41,653 nucleotides of DNA, from NCBI GenBank assembly GCA_016790425.1, contig JAEUPF010000099.1:1-41653 (forward strand). Reading direction: 5' to 3'. The notes under the pieces were generated by a model, which worked only from the letters and a program-made list of their open reading frames with translations, did not search any database and was not told where the DNA came from. Positions 38,426 through 41,653 of this stretch are shown here, piece after piece. Source of the DNA: Rubrivivax sp. Its GTDB lineage: Bacteria; Pseudomonadota; Gammaproteobacteria; Burkholderiales; Burkholderiaceae_C. Each line of letters starts with the position of its first letter. The first letter of the stretch is position 1. Both the position numbers and the translations under genes were made by a program.

Positions 38426-39706
38426 TCAGCGCCGACGGGAGTCGTCGCGCGCCGAGCCGGCGACGAGGTCGAAGCGGAACAGGCGGCACTCGATCGGGCC
38501 GTTCCACAGCGGCACGCGCCGGCTCTCCTTCAACCGCATCAGCGAGGGCAGCCGCATCTCGGGGCTCAGCACCCACGCGGTCCAGCCGGCGTACTCGCGC
38601 TTCCAGTGCGCTGCCAGCGCGCCGAAGAATTCGCCCGCGGCGCCGCCGCCCTCGAAGGCTTGCCGGCTGCCCTTGGCCTCGATGCGTTCGCCGTACGGCG
38701 GGTTCAGCATCAGCGTGCCGGCGCGGCCGTCGGCGGCGGGCGCCGCGCCGGCCGGAGGCGGCCGCTGAAGGGCGTCCGCGGTCTTGAACTCGATGGCCGC
38801 GCGCACGCCGGCGCGTTCGGCGTTGCGCTGGGCGAAGTCGGTCATCCGGAAGCTCACATCGCCGGCGAAGAGCGGCACCGCGCTCGCGTGCACGCGGGCT
38901 CGCGCCGCCGCCTGCATCTCGCGCCAGGCCGCCAGATGCGGCTTGAACGGGGCCAGCCGCTCGAAGGCGAAGCGGCGGTTCAGCCCGGGAGCGATGCCGC
39001 AGGCCAGCTGCGCCGCCTCGATGACGATGGTGCCGGCGCCGCACATCGGGTCGACGAGCGGTCCGTCCTCGGCACGGCCGCGCCAGCCGGCGGCCGCCAG
39101 CATCGCCGCGGCCAGGGTCTCCTTCAACGGCGCTTCGCCGGTGTCCTCGCGCCAGCCGCGCCTGAACAGCGCCTCGCCGGAAAGGTCGGCATAGAGCGCC
39201 GCCTGCCGGTCGCCGACGAAGAGCACGAGCGGCAGGTCGGGTCCCCGCGTCTGCACGCTCGGCCGCGCGCCGGTGGCTTCGCGCAGGTGGTCGCACACCG
39301 CGTCCTTGACGCGCAGCGCCGCGAAGTTGAGGCTTTGCAGCGGCGAACGGCGCGCGCTCACGTCCACCTTCAGCGTCTGCGCCGGCGTGATCCACAGCGT
39401 CCACGGCACACGGCGCGCCAGCGCGTAGAGGTCTTGCTCGTCGCGGTACGGTCCTTCGGCAAGCGGCCACAGCACCCGCGTGGCCAGGCGGCTTTCGAGG
39501 TTGAGCCGCATCGCCAGCCGTTCATCGCCGGCGACGAACACCCCGCCGCGACCGGCTTCGACCGTGCCCGCCGCCTGGGCACCGGCGATGCCCCGGACCT
39601 CGTCGGCCAGCAGTTCCTCCACCCCTTGCGGGCAGGGCAGGAAGAGCAGGGGCCGGCCGAGCGCGCCGGCGGCGGGCCGCCCCGGCGCTGCGGCGCTCGC
39701 GCTCAT
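38426..39706 (-). CDS. THUMP-domain class I RNA methyltransferase (RlmL/UPF0020-like)
   Basis: 426 residues. N-terminal THUMP-type region (about 20-170), then a Rossmann methyltransferase with D-P-M-C-G-A-G-T-I-V-I-E-A-A (SAM loop) and the catalytic N-P-P-Y-G in L-M-L-N-P-P-Y-G-E-R-I. It corresponds to the N-terminal half of RlmL and should methylate N2 of a guanine in 23S rRNA or a related RNA. The start ATG at 39706 overlaps the rpoN stop as ATGA, so translation is coupled to sigma-54. Confidence 0.92.
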   Translation of the reverse strand: MSASAAAPGRPAAGALGRPLLFLPCPQGVEELLADEVRGIAGAQAAGTVEAGRGGVFVAGDERLAMRLNLESRLATRVLWPLAEGPYRDEQDLYALARRVPWTLWITPAQTLKVDVSARRSPLQSLNFAALRVKDAVCDHLREATGARPSVQTRGPDLPLVLFVGDRQAALYADLSGEALFRRGWREDTGEAPLKETLAAAMLAAAGWRGRAEDGPLVDPMCGAGTIVIEAAQLACGIAPGLNRRFAFERLAPFKPHLAAWREMQAAARARVHASAVPLFAGDVSFRMTDFAQRNAERAGVRAAIEFKTADALQRPPPAGAAPAADGRAGTLMLNPPYGERIEAKGSRQAFEGGGAAGEFFGALAAHWKREYAGWTAWVLSPEMRLPSLMRLKESRRVPLWNGPIECRLFRFDLVAGSARDDSRRR

Positions 39707-41391
39707 ATCGCCTTGCGCTGCGCCGCCGGGGCGATTCGCAGCGCCTCGCGGTACTTGGCCACCGTGCGCCGCGCCACCTGGATGCCCTGCTCCTCGAGCA
39801 TCTGGCTCAGCTGGCTGTCCGACAGCGGCGAAGCGGCGTTCTCGGCGGCGACGAAACGCTGGATCAGGGCGCGCACGGCCGTGGAACTGGCGTTGCCGCC
39901 GGCCTCGGTGGCCAGCGAACTGCCGAAGAAGTACTTGAGTTCGAACGTGCCCTGCGGCGTGGCCATGTACTTGGCCGTCGTCACGCGCGAGATGGTGCTC
40001 TCGTGCAGGCCGAGCTCCTCGGCGATCTCGCGCAGCACGAGCGGCTTCATCGCGATGGCGCCGTGCGTGAAGAACGCGCGCTGGCGCTCGACGATGGCGC
40101 GGCTGACGCGCAGGATGGTGTCGAAGCGCTGCTGCACGTTCTTCACGAACCAGCGCGCCTCCTGCAGCCGCGCCGCGAGGCCCGGGTTGGCATGGGCGCC
40201 GCGCTGCTGCCGCGCCGCCTGCGCGTACAGGTCGTTGATGCGCAGGCGCGGCATCACGTCCGGGTTCAGGGTCACGGCCAGGCCGCGGCCGGCCTTGCGC
40301 ACGACGACGTCGGGGACGACGATGTTCGCCTCGGCGTGCGAGAAGGGGCGCCCGGGCTTGGGCTCGCAGGCGACGATGAGCGCCTGCGCCTGGCGCACGC
40401 CTTCCTCGCTGGCACCGGTGAGGGCCGTCAGCCGCCGGATGTCGCGCTTGGCCAGCGGCTCGAGGTAGTTCTGCGCGATGCGCAGCGCCAGCGTTCGGGC
40501 CGGCCCGCGCGGCAGGTGCCTGAGCTGCAGCGCCAGGCATTCGCCCAGGTCGCGCGCACCGACGCCGGCCGGCTCCAGGCTTTGCAGCCAGCGCAGCGCG
40601 CAGCGCAGGCGGTCGTGCATCGCCTCGGCCGGGTCGCCCGGGCTCTCCTCGGTGGTGCCGCCGCTGGCCGCGGCCACGCCGATGTCGGCCCCGTTGCAGG
40701 CCTTGCCCGCGATGCCTTTGCCGGCACGGCCCTTCGCGGCGGCGCTCATCTCCAGCAGGCGCGCGCCGATCTCTTCGAGCGGATCGGCGAGGTAGCCGTC
40801 GGCATCGAGCGAATCGATCAGCGCCAGCAGCGCGACGCGGTCCTCGGGGCTCAACCGCATCGCGATCGCCTGCCGGCGCAGGTGCTCGGCGAGCGTCGTG
40901 TCGGCGCCGCGCCGTTCGCCGAGTTCGCCATCGTCGTCGCCGGCGCTCTCGCGGGCACGGCCGGGCAGCTCGCGGATGCCGTCGAAGTCGTCGCCCTCGG
41001 TGCCGTTCTCCCAGTCGTCGCGGCCGGGCTTGCCGAAGTCCTCGGCCCTGATCTCGGTCATCTCGGCGACCTCGGCGCCTTCGGCGGCGCCCGCCGCTTC
41101 GGTGCCTTCGCGGCCTTCCGAGAAGCCATCGAACGACACGTCGTGGCGATCGCCGGCGGCCGCGCCTTCGGCGACGGCGTGCTCGGCCGGGTCGGGGCCC
41201 GCCGCCTCCCGTGCCGCCTCGAACGGCGCCGGGCTGTCCTCTTCGACATCGAGGAAGGGGTTCTGCTCGAGCATCTGCCCCACTTCCTGGTGCAGTTCGA
41301 GGGTCGACAGTTGCAGCAGCCGGATCGACTGCTGCAACTGTGGCGTCAGCGCCAGGTGCTGCGACAGGCGGACCTGCAGGCTCGGCTTCAT
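39703..41391 (-). CDS. rpoN: RNA polymerase sigma-54 factor RpoN
   Basis: 562 residues. Region I has M-K-P-S-L-Q-V-R-L-S-Q-H-L-A-L-T-P-Q-L-Q in two stretches (activator-response). Region II is acidic and unusually long (about 55-180), with low-complexity Glu/Ala/Gly. A second insert rich in Gly and Lys lies near 220-255. The core-binding region, helix-turn-helix and the RpoN box A-R-R-T-V-A-K-Y-R-E near residue 546 are intact. It directs nitrogen, pilus and other genes with enhancer-binding proteins. It lies 19 bp after lptB, the order typical of proteobacteria; hpf/ptsN do not follow here. Confidence 0.95.
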   Translation of the reverse strand: MKPSLQVRLSQHLALTPQLQQSIRLLQLSTLELHQEVGQMLEQNPFLDVEEDSPAPFEAAREAAGPDPAEHAVAEGAAAGDRHDVSFDGFSEGREGTEAAGAAEGAEVAEMTEIRAEDFGKPGRDDWENGTEGDDFDGIRELPGRARESAGDDDGELGERRGADTTLAEHLRRQAIAMRLSPEDRVALLALIDSLDADGYLADPLEEIGARLLEMSAAAKGRAGKGIAGKACNGADIGVAAASGGTTEESPGDPAEAMHDRLRCALRWLQSLEPAGVGARDLGECLALQLRHLPRGPARTLALRIAQNYLEPLAKRDIRRLTALTGASEEGVRQAQALIVACEPKPGRPFSHAEANIVVPDVVVRKAGRGLAVTLNPDVMPRLRINDLYAQAARQQRGAHANPGLAARLQEARWFVKNVQQRFDTILRVSRAIVERQRAFFTHGAIAMKPLVLREIAEELGLHESTISRVTTAKYMATPQGTFELKYFFGSSLATEAGGNASSTAVRALIQRFVAAENAASPLSDSQLSQMLEEQGIQVARRTVAKYREALRIAPAAQRKAI

Positions 41392-41410
41392 CGCTTGCCT
41401 CGAAGGCCCG

Positions 41411-41653
41411 TCACATGCGGAAGTTCTCGCCGAGGTAGACCTTGCGCACGTCGGCGTTGGCCACGATCTCGGCCGGCGTGCCTTCGGCGAGCACGCTGCC
41501 CTCGCTGATGATGTAGGCGCGGTCGCAGATGCCCAGCGTCTCGCGCACGTTGTGGTCGGTGATGAGCACGCCGATGCCGCGCGCGCGCAGGAAGCCGATG
41601 ATGCGCTGGATCTCGATGACGGCGATCGGGTCGACGCCGGCGAACGGCTCGTC
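41411..41653 (-). CDS. lptB: LPS export ABC ATPase LptB, C-terminal part
   Basis: The last 80 residues; the 5' portion is beyond the right edge. It begins at Walker [10 protein letters not shown] and includes the switch region [11 protein letters not shown], then R-A-Y-I-I-S-E-G and G-T-P-A-E-I-V-A-N. The D-H-N and A-G-V-D-P-I forms are specific to LptB, the ATPase that powers LPS extraction through LptFGC. It lies just before rpoN as in many Gram-negative bacteria. Confidence 0.93.
   Translation of the reverse strand, partial: DEPFAGVDPIAVIEIQRIIGFLRARGIGVLITDHNVRETLGICDRAYIISEGSVLAEGTPAEIVANADVRKVYLGENFRM

Noticed and set aside
1-41653. tRNA, rRNA, CRISPR array, prophage, insertion sequence or integron
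   Set aside because: I looked on both strands for cloverleaf ends, spaced direct repeats and transposase/integrase motifs and saw none.

Overview
The window is very GC-rich (roughly 70 percent by eye) and densely packed, with strong third-position G/C bias. Gene families and order point to a betaproteobacterium of the order Burkholderiales, probably near Rubrivivax, Ideonella or Leptothrix. The supporting signs are a DUF1840 gene, a DUF3391 HD-GYP protein, a full minor-pilin/PilY1 operon, an lptB-rpoN pair, and Tat-like solute-binding proteins. That assignment is inference. I saw no rRNA, tRNA, CRISPR, transposase, integrase or phage gene. This is core-type chromosome, and no gap between genes exceeds 300 bp.

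Layout. 1-210: the last 47 residues of an OmpA-domain protein and its terminator. 258-9867: a peptide-type ABC importer. Three paralogous solute-binding proteins lie in a row on the minus strand, divergent from one permease-permease-fused ATPase operon. 9868-10119: a convergent gap filled by a nested palindromic element. 10120-11322: an ammonium transporter. 11570-17412: a large hybrid sensor kinase divergent from a TonB-dependent receptor. 17464-20166: an M20 peptidase translationally coupled to a small monooxygenase-fold protein, then a divergent EamA exporter. 20381-24416: two c-di-GMP phosphodiesterase-type genes in tandem (DUF3391-HD-GYP, then PAS-GGDQF-EAL), followed by DUF1840, a PEBP-like protein and a histidine phosphatase up to 26201.

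26244-32762 (minus): the type IV pilus minor pilin and adhesin operon pilE-fimT-pilV-pilW-pilX-pilY1, most junctions overlapping. 32979-34085: a lone ruvB. 34151-36595: a glutathione S-transferase and an unusual 574-residue protein with a CorA-type GMN membrane module. 36884-41653 (minus): a probable operon lptB-rpoN-THUMP methyltransferase-corA-secreted TonB-C-like protein, with stop/start overlaps at two junctions.

Themes: nutrient uptake (peptides, ammonium, TonB substrate), surface motility and adhesion (type IV pili, c-di-GMP turnover) and Mg-type ion transport. No clearly new defence or mobile system is visible. The best leads are the atypical CorA-like protein, the structured convergent intergenic regions at 9.9-10.1 kb and 36.6-36.9 kb, the degenerate c-di-GMP enzyme motifs, the secreted TonB-like partner of CorA, and a repeated pattern of in-frame 9-bp tandem repeats in linkers or N-termini of unrelated proteins.
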